NCBI GenBank assembly: GCA_016934535.1
Contig: JAFGSQ010000008.1
Location: 1 to 45,564 of the forward strand
Reading direction: 5' to 3'
DNA from: a candidate division WOR-3 bacterium
GTDB lineage: Bacteria; SDB-A
Length of the DNA stretch: 45,564 nucleotides
Below, piece after piece: positions 34,298 to 42,865 of this stretch (position 1 is its first letter; the number at the start of each line of letters is the position of its first letter). Both the position numbers and the translations under genes were made by a program. The notes beneath the pieces are model-generated. The model searched no databases. It saw only the letters and a program-made list of their open reading frames with translations, and had not been told where the DNA came from.

Positions 34298-35206
34298 TCA
34301 TATCCAAGCGCTGTAGTCAAAAGCGTACATTTCCGTTTTACCTACGCCCTTCAAATTAACAACAGACCTTTCAGCATTTTTAATTTTATCCTTCACCAAA
34401 TCGTAAGTATCTGCAGAAACGTAAATTTTTCCCGCTTCCGACCGGTCGTATATTCTCGACGCGGTATTTATAGTGTCTCCAAAAATGTCAAAAAGAAATT
34501 TTTTTTCTCCCACGACACCTCCTATGACGCATCCGGAATGCACAGATACTTTCAAAGACCAATCATCTGAATTGTTTTTTTTAATCTCCTTTACAAGACG
34601 TGCGTTTTCAACGGTGGCAGCAATAATGTTTTCTGCATGATTTTCAAAGGCCACGGGAAGTCCGCAAACCGCGAGATACTTTTCTTCGAATGTTTTTATT
34701 TTTTCACAATTCATTTTTTCGAATGTCTCATCAAAGAAAGTGTAAATTTTACTCAACTCTTCGAGCGTTTCTAGGTTTATTTCCATTCTCAACAATTTTT
34801 TAATACATGGAAACCCGATTATACATACGGTGACGTTGTCGTACAATCTCGCCGAGACCTTTCCGTTTTCCTTCATTTCTCGGGCGACAGACGGAGGGAG
34901 AATGCTCAGAAGGAGTGAATCGGATTTCAACTTTTCCTCTTCAAGGCTGTTTTTTGCTCTTTCGAGTCTTTCATTTTCTGTTTTCATGATTTCCGCTTCA
35001 TTGCGGATAATTTCAAGTTCATGCTCAATCCCTTCAACCTCTTGCTTCAACTTCAGTTTTCTTTCTTCCGACTCCATTTGTGCCGCGAAATAAACTTCTT
35101 TCAATCTCAGATACTCATTAAAATGCCCGTACGCCTTTTCAAAATCTCCGTTTGAAAAGAATTTCTCGCTCAACAGCTTTTCTTTTTCTACTTCTTCTCT
35201 CTTCAT
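34298..35206 (-). CDS. C2-like class III cyclase subunit (substrate-binding half)
   Basis: A 302-residue cytoplasmic protein: short N-terminal helical segment, coiled coil (about 42-95), linker ILPPSVAREMKENG, then a class III cyclase domain (about 120-295). The metal aspartates are gone: Gly131 (VTVCIIGFP) and Glu175 (KIKTFEEKY) stand in their places. The substrate residues are all kept: Lys171 (KIKT) and Asp240 (FLFDIFGDT) for adenine, Asn247 and Arg251 (INTASRI) for the transition state. This is the residue set of mammalian C2 domains. It cannot work alone but should complete the active site of the preceding gene's product. The ATG at 35206 overlaps that gene's stop by 4 nt (ATGA). Confidence 0.88.
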   Translation of the reverse strand: MKREEVEKEKLLSEKFFSNGDFEKAYGHFNEYLRLKEVYFAAQMESEERKLKLKQEVEGIEHELEIIRNEAEIMKTENERLERAKNSLEEEKLKSDSLLLSILPPSVAREMKENGKVSARLYDNVTVCIIGFPCIKKLLRMEINLETLEELSKIYTFFDETFEKMNCEKIKTFEEKYLAVCGLPVAFENHAENIIAATVENARLVKEIKKNNSDDWSLKVSVHSGCVIGGVVGEKKFLFDIFGDTINTASRIYDRSEAGKIYVSADTYDLVKDKIKNAERSVVNLKGVGKTEMYAFDYSAWI

Positions 35207-37101
35207 CTTTTCACCGATTTGTACACTTTTATCTGACCGCAATCCTCCGATTCAAAAATACCCATCCTTTCAATTTTAGAATTGAAAGAAAGCATTTCAA
35301 ATGTTCTCGACGATATGCCCAAAATCATCGGAGGCATTATCGATTGAATATATTTAGCTATGTCCACGGCTTCCCCCGTTACCTCGTACAAAAACTTTTT
35401 TTTACCCATGACACCGCACGTAACGTTTCCAGTGTGTATACCCGCCCTTATCATCCATTTGAAATTTCTTTTTTTGTTTCTTTCACACAAATAATCAAGG
35501 CACTCGTTTGATGCTGAAACCATGCCTTCAGGTGTTTTTTTATCAAACAGACCGGAAACAGCAAGATAGGCGTCGCCTATTGTCATTATTCTTTCGCACT
35601 CCCATTTTTCAAAAATTTCATCAAAAGACGAAAAAATTTCATTCAGCTCTCCTATCAAACTTTCCGGGTTTATGCCGCGCGCATTCGACGTAAAATCAGC
35701 TATGTCGGAATAAAAAACGGTGACGTTCCTGAAGTTTTCAAAACCTGTAGGCTTTCCCTGCTTCAGGCGTTCTCTAACTTTTTCCGGGAAAATCGCCTTC
35801 AGAACCGAATCCGTCTTTATCTTTTCCTCTGTAAGTTCGGCAAGGGTTTCATTAAGTTCATCGTTTTTCAATCTAAAGAACTCTGCCCTGGTTTGAATGT
35901 TTATTTCGTCTCTTTTCTTTTTTTCAATTTCAAATCGTGTCTCCAGCTCAGAAATCTTCCCGGACAGATCTTCGCTGAAAATCAGATCGTTCAAATTGTC
36001 TGCTTTGTGTAAATATTCGAGCGCTGTTATAAAATCATTTTGCCGTGCGAATAGATACGCATGTTTGAAGAGAGATTCCGCTTCGAGGTTTAAAGCGCCT
36101 ATTTCACGAGAAATTGAACAGGATTTCTCCAGACATTCACGGGCTCTGCCGTAATCTTTTATGAATGTATAGACGTCTGCTATATTGTTCAAATTGTTGG
36201 CTGTTGATTTCTTGTCATATAAAATCTCGTTTATGCGCAGTGATCCGTTAAAATACTCAAGAGCTTTGGTGTGATTTTTCTTTCTGAGATAAACCAATCC
36301 GATATTGTTCAGTATATTAGCGCAGAACTCTTTGTTTTTTACATCTTCGGCGAATTTCAGCGCTTTCATGTAGTATTTAAGAGCCAAGTCTTCCTGATCA
36401 TTGTCCTTCAGTATATTTGCTACGTTTGAAATTGCGCCGGCCAAACCTTTTTTATTTCTCGTTTTAAAATACATTGACAAACTTTTTTTGTAGTATTCGA
36501 GCGCTTTTCCATTGTCGTAAATGCTTTCATAAACCGATCCGATGTTTCCGAGAGTGTCTGCCATTTTGTCAAGCGGCACCCCTTCATTCTCTTCAATTTC
36601 AAGACATTCAAAATATGATTCGAGAGCTTTATCCTTTTCCTGTAGTGCTTCCAATACGAGACCTCTGTTGCTAAGAGCCGGCGCCAACACTTCGTTTGCG
36701 CCTATCTCCCTCGATATTTCTATGGCTTTTTCGAGATTAAACATGGCCCCTTTAAAATTACCCAGATAATAGTGATTAAGCCCTATGCTGTTTAAAGACG
36801 TACAAACGAGTTTATTATCCTGAATTTTTTCCTGAATAGACAAAGCTTTTTCAAAAAGTGTCAAAGATTCCTTTAAATGACCGCCTATTACCTTGATTTT
36901 CCCTTTTTTATTGTACGCCCTCGATAAATTTAACTGATCATTTGTTTTTTCAGCCAACTTGATGGCTTCGTCGGCATATTCTGTCGAAATCTCACTATTT
37001 CGATTCAAATACATTTCGGCAAGTTTAAATAGTAGGAGAATTTTGTCTTTTTCGCTTTTTGTTTTTTTGAGTTTTTTTTTGAGTTCTTCTGTTTCGTCCA
37101 T
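35203..37101 (-). CDS. TPR protein with C1-like class III cyclase domain (metal-binding half)
   Basis: A 632-residue cytoplasmic protein: TPR repeats (about 15-375), coiled coil (about 380-432), linker AIFPEKVRERLKQG, cyclase domain (about 455-605). Both metal aspartates are present, Asp466 (FYSDIADFT) and Asp510 (MTIGDAYLAVSG). The substrate residues are lost: Met506 replaces the adenine-binding lysine, Glu573 the aspartate, Asp580 the asparagine and Tyr584 the arginine (YEVTGEAVDIAKY). This is the mammalian C1 pattern, so a partner is needed; the overlapping downstream gene supplies exactly the missing residues. The TPR region probably receives the regulatory signal. No Shine-Dalgarno sequence; TATTAT ends 6 nt before the ATG. 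Confidence 0.9.
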   Translation of the reverse strand: MDETEELKKKLKKTKSEKDKILLLFKLAEMYLNRNSEISTEYADEAIKLAEKTNDQLNLSRAYNKKGKIKVIGGHLKESLTLFEKALSIQEKIQDNKLVCTSLNSIGLNHYYLGNFKGAMFNLEKAIEISREIGANEVLAPALSNRGLVLEALQEKDKALESYFECLEIEENEGVPLDKMADTLGNIGSVYESIYDNGKALEYYKKSLSMYFKTRNKKGLAGAISNVANILKDNDQEDLALKYYMKALKFAEDVKNKEFCANILNNIGLVYLRKKNHTKALEYFNGSLRINEILYDKKSTANNLNNIADVYTFIKDYGRARECLEKSCSISREIGALNLEAESLFKHAYLFARQNDFITALEYLHKADNLNDLIFSEDLSGKISELETRFEIEKKKRDEINIQTRAEFFRLKNDELNETLAELTEEKIKTDSVLKAIFPEKVRERLKQGKPTGFENFRNVTVFYSDIADFTSNARGINPESLIGELNEIFSSFDEIFEKWECERIMTIGDAYLAVSGLFDKKTPEGMVSASNECLDYLCERNKKRNFKWMIRAGIHTGNVTCGVMGKKKFLYEVTGEAVDIAKYIQSIMPPMILGISSRTFEMLSFNSKIERMGIFESEDCGQIKVYKSVKR

Positions 37102-37176
37102 TATCTAATAATATCACGATAAAACAATAAAAACGTAGACTCTTTATGAGATGGTATCCTACAAATTTTTTATAAA

Positions 37177-37208
37177 TAAAAAAGGCGGCTCATTTGGCCG
37201 CCTTTTTT
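37177..37208. terminator. Strong intrinsic terminator, usable in both directions
   Basis: GGCGGC (37184-37189) pairs with GCCGCC (37197-37202) around a 7-nt loop; an A-run precedes and a T-run follows, so either strand ends in U-rich RNA. It lies 20 nt beyond the stop of the VWA operon (minus strand) and separates it from the cyclase operon. Confidence 0.92.
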
Positions 37209-37228
37209 CCGGTTCTGATAAAAGGTTA

Positions 37229-39343
37229 TCAGCGCGTCAATTCGTACCAGGTGTCGCCCACCTTGAATATCACATCGCCCAAAGCCATGAAGTCCCCTGC
37301 TTCGGGATTGTCAGCGAGCAATTTAAAGAATTCAGCGCTTCCGAAAGTTATTTTTTCAGTTGTCTGGTTTTCGTATCCGTTTTGTTTCCAGACGCTTCCT
37401 TCTTTGACAAAGCTTGTGCCGTTTATGTAGTTTATGACAGGATTGTGCGAAACCTCCTGGACGTTTCCTCTGGCCATTCTGTCAATTGTGCTCGAAACAT
37501 CTACCGCGAACCCGCCGGAGGCTTCTTTTTCGCCCATTGCCGGAGCGAGAGCGCCGTCCATCATCAGCATCTCGGACGACATCGTCCTTATGTCGTCAAA
37601 TTCAGTCCCGGCAAGCATTTCCTCGTTTTCCGTGACAAGGTATGAAGTGTACGGAGTGACAATTCCGAACTCGAGGGCGAGGGCTTTTATGTCGTTGACG
37701 AGTTCGGGATTTTCACCGTTCAGTCTTATGTCCCTGAGAAGAGTGCCGACCTGTCTCATTGCCCAGTATCTTCCTATGAAATCCAATTCCCTGTCGTATT
37801 CAGTGAAATCGGCCGTGAAGGTGAATTCCTGTTTGGAACCGCCTCTGAGACCGGTCAGATAGACCCTGGAACTGCCGCCGTTTCTGTACCTGCCTGTTAT
37901 TACCAGCTGTTGGCCTTCAAAAATATCAGGCAAAGACCTCGGCACAACATCATACACGTTGGCTGTCCCGAAGTTGACTGCAATGTCTGTCAGAACGGGA
38001 TGTGAAATCTTGTCGTAAAAAGAGCTAATCACCACTTCGAGAGTATCACCGTCCTTTACATATTCGACGAGCCCTCTTCCCGCTTCCGACATCGCATCGA
38101 GCAGTATGGCGTTTATCTCGTCTTTTCCAATACCAAATACGAACATTTTTGCTTCGTCGAAATCTTCCACCATGTCGACGATTTTACCTGGATCCATTTC
38201 ACCTACGGTCGGATAACCGTCTGTGAGAAAGACTATGAAAGAAGGTCTCGTTGCCGAATAATTCTGATCAAACGCGAGGTCGAGGGCGTCTCCTATGTTT
38301 GTGCCCCCTCTGGCGACTATGTCTTCTATAAAATCTTCCGCGTCGCTGATGTTGACTCTCGAAGCCCTCGACAGGTCGTCAAACAGAGTTTCCGTGCTCG
38401 AAGAAAAAGTTACAATGTTGAATCTGTCTTCGGGATTGAGGTTGTCTACGCAGTAATTCAGGGCATCTATTACCATCTCCATTCTTTCGCCCCTCATCGA
38501 GCCGGATCGGTCAACTACGAAGACTATGTCTTTGGGAGTAGATTCGACTTCACCGCTTCCGACGGAGCCCAAAAGAATGAAATATCCGTCGTCGCCCCTT
38601 TTAGGCTTGTATGTGATGACTGAAAGATCCACTTCATCTTCGTTGAGTGAGTAATACAGTATAAAATCTTTGTCGGGTTTTACGTTTCTTTCTTCCCAAG
38701 TTATCTCGGCGTGCCTTGAATCAATGTATCTCACTTCAATTACGTGAGATGGCGAGTATACGTTTTTGATGGGTTTGTCGGTTTTAAGGTCGATCCTGAT
38801 GACGGCGCTCTCGAGATCTTTCGACGAAAACCTTTCTGTGGAAAGAGGATATATAAATCTGTAAAGATTTTTATCTTTTCTGACGAGTTGTTGATAATCG
38901 AGTTCAACCTGTCTGTTTCCTTTAGCCGGAAACGGGAAAATCCTGGCCTCAAACATGTCCTGACCTGCGTATCTTAAAATGGCGGGATCAATCATCCTCG
39001 AAACTATTTCCTGATAAATTTCCAGCGCTTCATCTGCGTCTTTGATCTCACCGTGCACTTTTTCGCCCTCTATCCACAGTACAAAATCCGATATGGCGGC
39101 CTCTTCAGGTATGGGGAAAATGTATCTTCCTTCCACCTGGTGATTGTTCGGATTGTAAAATTCCTGGTCTATGTGGACCTGGGCGAACTGATGGGTCAAT
39201 TCAATGTCTACGTGGTGGTATTTGACTTCCACCTGTACAGGATTCGGCAAAAAAGGTGTCGGAGGGACGATTATAAATCCGTCAGCCGACACGCCCGACG
39301 CAAAAGCGGCGAGCACGATCGAAATCAGCGTGAATTTTTTCAT
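37229..39343 (-). CDS. VIT and VWA domain protein, exported
   Basis: A 704-residue protein with a signal peptide ending near SGVSA, a VIT domain (about 30-160; VDIELTHQFAQVHIDQEF and FPIPEEAAISDF), and a von Willebrand A domain (about 270-430) with an intact metal-ion-dependent adhesion site DRSGSMRG (DxSxS). The architecture is that of inter-alpha-trypsin-inhibitor-like proteins: extracytoplasmic binding rather than catalysis. The C-terminal 200 residues show no domain I know. It follows the VWA lipoprotein gene by 9 nt, forming a two-gene operon ended by the terminator at 37177-37208. Confidence 0.92.
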   Translation of the reverse strand: MKKFTLISIVLAAFASGVSADGFIIVPPTPFLPNPVQVEVKYHHVDIELTHQFAQVHIDQEFYNPNNHQVEGRYIFPIPEEAAISDFVLWIEGEKVHGEIKDADEALEIYQEIVSRMIDPAILRYAGQDMFEARIFPFPAKGNRQVELDYQQLVRKDKNLYRFIYPLSTERFSSKDLESAVIRIDLKTDKPIKNVYSPSHVIEVRYIDSRHAEITWEERNVKPDKDFILYYSLNEDEVDLSVITYKPKRGDDGYFILLGSVGSGEVESTPKDIVFVVDRSGSMRGERMEMVIDALNYCVDNLNPEDRFNIVTFSSSTETLFDDLSRASRVNISDAEDFIEDIVARGGTNIGDALDLAFDQNYSATRPSFIVFLTDGYPTVGEMDPGKIVDMVEDFDEAKMFVFGIGKDEINAILLDAMSEAGRGLVEYVKDGDTLEVVISSFYDKISHPVLTDIAVNFGTANVYDVVPRSLPDIFEGQQLVITGRYRNGGSSRVYLTGLRGGSKQEFTFTADFTEYDRELDFIGRYWAMRQVGTLLRDIRLNGENPELVNDIKALALEFGIVTPYTSYLVTENEEMLAGTEFDDIRTMSSEMLMMDGALAPAMGEKEASGGFAVDVSSTIDRMARGNVQEVSHNPVINYINGTSFVKEGSVWKQNGYENQTTEKITFGSAEFFKLLADNPEAGDFMALGDVIFKVGDTWYELTR

Positions 39344-39352
39344 CTTTCCCCC

Positions 39353-40477
39353 TCAATAGGTCACACCGATTATTTCGGCTTGCTCTTTAAGGGTTTCTAC
39401 GACGAAAATGTCGAAAGCATCTCTTTCTTCTCCGGTGTTATCCCTGATGTACTGGTCCCTCATTCTTGTAAGTTCCGCCATTTTGCCTGTGATGACTTCT
39501 CTTTCCGATCTCAGGCTGTCTATGTATGCCGTTCTCTCGTCATCAGTCATGTCTTTGAAAATTTCGGGCATTTCGTCGTCTTCCACGTCTTTCAGTTCTA
39601 TTTTACCTTCAATGATCTCGCTTACCAGGTCTCTCGAAACAAATCCGTATCCTGCGGCTGATTTAGCATAAGCGTACGTAGCTCTGTCTGCGGCCGTCGA
39701 AGGAGCTTCGGCGGCTAATTCACCGCTCGCTCCCATGGTCGCATCCGCCATAATCACTTCTTCTTCGCTTCCGTAAAGAAGTACTGTTCCGTAGAGTTCT
39801 CTGCTCAGAGAAGCGATTTCTTCGTCGTACGGAGTCGCTACTACCTGTGAAGCTTCGTATCCTATTGAAGTGTAAGTCCCTTCGGCGAGATGGGCAATTT
39901 CCATCCAAACTTCCTGCGTGCTGTTGTCCGTGCCGCATCTGACAGTGTTTATTATTATTTCTTTCTTCAGCGCGTCCCTGCACACGGTTATATAGTCGTT
40001 CTGATCGTTGTAATCCATGTGAGGAGGAGCGTCGCCTACGAGAAAGACGAGTTTTAAGACGTTTTCGGAATCAGTCCATGACATGCTGTCGACGGCCCAG
40101 GTGAGAGCCTGGTTGACGTCTTCCTGAAAATCTCCGCCTCCGTCGGCCGTGACTGATGTCAAATCGACGTATATTTGGTCTATGTCGTCAGTTATGTCGT
40201 ATTTTTTTACGACGAATACATCCCCTCTGTCTCTGTATATGACCAGTCCAATTCTGACATCGGGAACTGGATCTCCGGTGAGGATTTCGTTGGCAATGGA
40301 CCATATTTTCATTTTCGCGCCTTCGATCAACCCCGACATGCTTCCCGTGGCGTCGAGGACGAAAACGACTTCGATTGTAGGGTTATCCACTCTGACGGTT
40401 CTGTGTCCGGCTAATTCGGGATTTTTACACGACATTACCGCGAGTAACAGGATTGTTGCGGCGATCAGTCTTTTCAC
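39353..40477 (-). CDS. VWA-domain lipoprotein
   Basis: A 374-residue lipoprotein. I take the GTG at 40477, since GGAGG lies 4 nt upstream and a lipoprotein signal follows at once (KRLIAATILLLAVMSC; Cys17); an upstream ATG at 40522 would add 15 charged residues before the signal. The VWA domain (about 30-215) has the metal site DATGSMSG, a DxTxS variant, and LVFLVGDAPPHMDY. The C-terminal third is acidic and helical. It is first in an operon with the VIT/VWA protein. Confidence 0.88.
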   Translation of the reverse strand: MKRLIAATILLLAVMSCKNPELAGHRTVRVDNPTIEVVFVLDATGSMSGLIEGAKMKIWSIANEILTGDPVPDVRIGLVIYRDRGDVFVVKKYDITDDIDQIYVDLTSVTADGGGDFQEDVNQALTWAVDSMSWTDSENVLKLVFLVGDAPPHMDYNDQNDYITVCRDALKKEIIINTVRCGTDNSTQEVWMEIAHLAEGTYTSIGYEASQVVATPYDEEIASLSRELYGTVLLYGSEEEVIMADATMGASGELAAEAPSTAADRATYAYAKSAAGYGFVSRDLVSEIIEGKIELKDVEDDEMPEIFKDMTDDERTAYIDSLRSEREVITGKMAELTRMRDQYIRDNTGEERDAFDIFVVETLKEQAEIIGVTY

Positions 40478-40746
40478 TTTTCCTCCTTTTTCATTCTTTT
40501 TTTCTTTCGTCTCATGTTCCATTTTTGCATAGTACTACTTTGAAAGTAACATTATTATTTCAAAAATTTTGGATATTCCATTAACTCGTTTTGTTTGAAC
40601 TGCGATTGCCGGTATAAATTAAATCTTAAATAAGTAGAACTCTTCCCGTTATTGTATTAAAATGAAATCCAGGAAGAGTTGCCCGAACATATCAAGCACC
40701 GGAGAGAACTATTTTAAAGTTCGAAATCGCTCTCGAGCCGAATCTT

Positions 40747-41517
40747 TTGTATGAAGAGTTTTTAGCCGTCGACAGAGCCTGTTTTCCAAACGAACCTTTG
40801 ACAAACCGGGAAACTTTCAAGGAATGTCTCAAAGACAAATTTTGGACCGTGAGATTCAGCGGAAAGCTGGTCGCCTATTCTCACGTCAGTTTCAAAGACA
40901 CCGCCCACATACACAGGATCGCCGTGCTCGATCAGTTCAGGCGTAAAGGAATCGCGGGCAGGCTTATTGAGATAGCCGTCGACATGTGCAAAAAGTATTC
41001 ATTAGATACAGTCACCCTCGCAGTTCAGAAAGACAACGAAGACGCGATAAAACTTTACAAGAGTTATGACTTCGAAGAAATTGGCGACCTGTACCAGTTC
41101 ATAGCTCCTATTCACCGCAGATCAGCCGGATCGGCTGGTAAAATCAGATGTCAAACGAGAGCTCTTTCAATAGGAGACCTCAACGAAACGCTCAGGTCTA
41201 TTCTGCCTTCTGAATGGGATTACATTGTAGAACAGCACGCTCCTCCCCACAAATTCGCTCTGCTGTTCGTCGAAGGAGAATCTACTGTCAAAGGAATCTG
41301 CAGACTCGTCGCCGACATGCCTGGTTGCAAGCCCTTCATATTGCTCGAACCTCATCTTCATCTTCCAGCTGTCGTAGACTCGATAGGCGCATTTTTAAAA
41401 CCCGCTCAGGACCAGCTTCTGCTCACTTTTCCTGACGAAGGTTTGGCAAGAGCCTGCCAGAAAGCCGGCTTCAAGCTTCAGTACGAACTCGTGAGAATGG
41501 AAAAAGATATACAATAA
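40747..41517 (+). CDS. Two-part GNAT acetyltransferase with no normal start codon
   Basis: A 256-residue protein from the TTG at 40747. The N-terminal GNAT domain has AVLDQFRRKGIAGRLIEIAV and NEDAIKLYKSYDF; a second, more divergent half follows (about 135-256). The start is odd: the TTG has no ribosome site, and the reading frame is open upstream to a TGA at 40663 without ATG, GTG or another TTG in good position. An ATT at 40711 has GGAGAG 4 nt upstream and would add LKFEIALEPNL, which completes the first strand and helix of a GNAT fold. Initiation at AUU or a frame error are both possible. Confidence 0.82.
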   Translation: MYEEFLAVDRACFPNEPLTNRETFKECLKDKFWTVRFSGKLVAYSHVSFKDTAHIHRIAVLDQFRRKGIAGRLIEIAVDMCKKYSLDTVTLAVQKDNEDAIKLYKSYDFEEIGDLYQFIAPIHRRSAGSAGKIRCQTRALSIGDLNETLRSILPSEWDYIVEQHAPPHKFALLFVEGESTVKGICRLVADMPGCKPFILLEPHLHLPAVVDSIGAFLKPAQDQLLLTFPDEGLARACQKAGFKLQYELVRMEKDIQ

Positions 41518-41711
41518 AAGACTACAGTGATTCTGTTTCATCCGTACCACACTTATCAGAACTGCCATTGGATCCCTACGAAACTATAAACAAACATTAC
41601 GAAGCAATTGACGAACTCCAAAACATCAAGAAGGAAAAGACGAATTATATCGAGGGAAACATAACAATATATATAATGCTACTGTATAACCAGTTGAACG
41701 ATGCATCGTAA
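41436..41711 (+). pseudogene. Open segment without start, probable gene remnant
   Basis: From 41436 to the TAA at 41709-41711 a frame overlapping the end of the GNAT gene stays open and, from about 41520, reads like protein (LPLDPYETINKHYEAIDELQ). There is no ATG or GTG start and no family I can name. It seems to be a fragment of a lost gene rather than a working one. Confidence 0.35.
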
Positions 41712-41740
41712 ACGCAGATCGGGCTAAAGAAAGATGGTGA

Positions 41741-41884
41741 ATGTTGTTTGAACAGCTCAAAGTCAAATACGACGACGGATACATCAACGCTGAACATAAA
41801 ATGTTTCAGGAGGTCGGCTACCCCGAATGGCGGCTGGATTCTGTCGGTTGGAAAAACAAACCGACGCGTTACAAATGTCATTAG
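41741..41884 (+). CDS. Small ORF or gene fragment (47 aa)
   Basis: An ATG at 41741 with GGTGA just upstream opens 47 codons with protein-like composition (LFEQLKVKYDDGYINAEHKM, then GYPEWRLDSVGW). It is in a different frame from the remnant before it. I do not recognise it. It may be the tail of the same decayed gene. Confidence 0.35.
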   Translation: MLFEQLKVKYDDGYINAEHKMFQEVGYPEWRLDSVGWKNKPTRYKCH

Positions 41885-42090
41885 ACTACTCCGGGATGAA
41901 ACAGCTGATTGATACGGATGTCAAAAAGTATTGTCTCGTAAGGAGTTTTAATTACAGTACTGAATCCCCAGCCGGCTTTCAATTCCGGATCATATAAATA
42001 ATTGTCATAGACAGAAATAATCATGATTCCTTCATCAGATCCGATCTGCATGTTCTGTAAATTCAGAATTATACTCTGCAGTCCGTCCAT
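41881..42090 (-). pseudogene. Truncated metallo-beta-lactamase-fold gene, N-terminal fragment
   Basis: Of 69 codons, residues about 22-56 (MIISVYDNYLYDPELKAGWG, then FSTVIKTPYETILFD) match the start of MBL-fold hydrolases of the dihydropterin-synthase-like group. There FDTG should follow and lead to the HxHxDH metal site. Instead the frame turns into unrelated IRINQLFHPGVV and stops. All metal ligands are missing, so this is a broken gene. Its last bases overlap the small ORF coming from the other side. Confidence 0.7.
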
Positions 42091-42144
42091 TCCCCCAAGG
42101 AATAGATAAAAAATGAAGAACAGAATTGTATCTCCTCTCGATTA

Positions 42145-42381
42145 TTATCTTAAATTTTCGTCTGTACTGCCGTCCGGAAGCATCGAGTCAGGGTGGTATT
42201 CTCCCTTTTCTTCCATGCGAAAACGGACGCAGTTCCGCCAGTTCCCTTTGCAATACGATTTTATCCACTTGGCTTCAAGTTTTCCTTTTTCGAAAAATCT
42301 CTTCATTGGACACACATTATACCATCTGCAAGGGTCGTCCTTTGAATTTTGATCCCGTTTGATATCATCCTTTTTTTTCAT
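42145..42381 (-). CDS. Small four-cysteine protein (78 aa)
   Basis: A compact protein with cysteines in DDPCRWYNVCPMKRF and SYCKGNWRNCVRF, spacing C-x5-C-x18-C-x6-C, followed by EEKGEYHPDSMLPDG. The pattern resembles a small uncharacterised family found in archaea and anaerobic bacteria and suggests a zinc or Fe-S site. No ribosome site is clear. It stands alone between the MBL remnant and a small membrane protein gene. Confidence 0.7.
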   Translation of the reverse strand: MKKKDDIKRDQNSKDDPCRWYNVCPMKRFFEKGKLEAKWIKSYCKGNWRNCVRFRMEEKGEYHPDSMLPDGSTDENLR

Positions 42382-42559
42382 TTCAATCTGTACGCGATTT
42401 TACAAACAATTTCTTGTCTTATCCACGGAATTTCTCGTTTGTAAAAAACATGATTTAAAAAAACGGCTTCAAAAACGTTGTTTATAAGCATATATTGGCA
42501 ACAGAGAATTTACTGCTGGTCCCCGTTTGTATTTTTCTGTTTAATTCGAACGTGACATT

Positions 42560-42865
42560 TCATTTCAGCAACTGCATCGGCTTCAGACTCACAGGAAACG
42601 ACAGATACAACACCAGGATCGCAGCGATTAAGACGGCCATTACCATTCCCGATTTTCCTGCCTGTGATCTCCTGCCCGCGAATCCGAAAATAAGGGACAG
42701 AAGCTGAAAAGCCCAGACGATGTAAGCTCCGTTGCTCCACAAGAAGTCTTTTAGGCTTACTGCGTATCTCATGACGATAAAAGGAAGCAATAATCCTGTT
42801 ATGGATATAAATATTGACAACCAGCCTATTAAGTCACTGTTCCTTGTTTTCACTTTTACCTCCAT
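42560..42865 (-). CDS. Small integral membrane protein (101 aa)
   Basis: Three predicted membrane helices: about 13-33 (LIGWLSIFISITGLLLPFIV), 45-62 and 73-92. No family motif recognised. TAATAT ends 7 nt before the ATG and no ribosome site is present, suggesting a leaderless mRNA. Confidence 0.65.
   Translation of the reverse strand: MEVKVKTRNSDLIGWLSIFISITGLLLPFIVMRYAVSLKDFLWSNGAYIVWAFQLLSLIFGFAGRRSQAGKSGMVMAVLIAAILVLYLSFPVSLKPMQLLK

Noticed and set aside
35203-35400. C1-like cyclase domain as a simply decayed, inactive pseudo-cyclase
   Set aside because: The losses are limited to substrate residues while both metal aspartates remain, and the neighbour has the reverse pattern; decay would not be complementary.
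39053-39661. Plus-strand ORF of 202 codons across the two VWA genes
   Set aside because: It lies antisense over the junction of two well-supported genes and resembles no protein.
41214-41435. Plus-strand 73-codon ORF within the GNAT gene
   Set aside because: Arg/Ser-rich out-of-frame shadow of the acetyltransferase.
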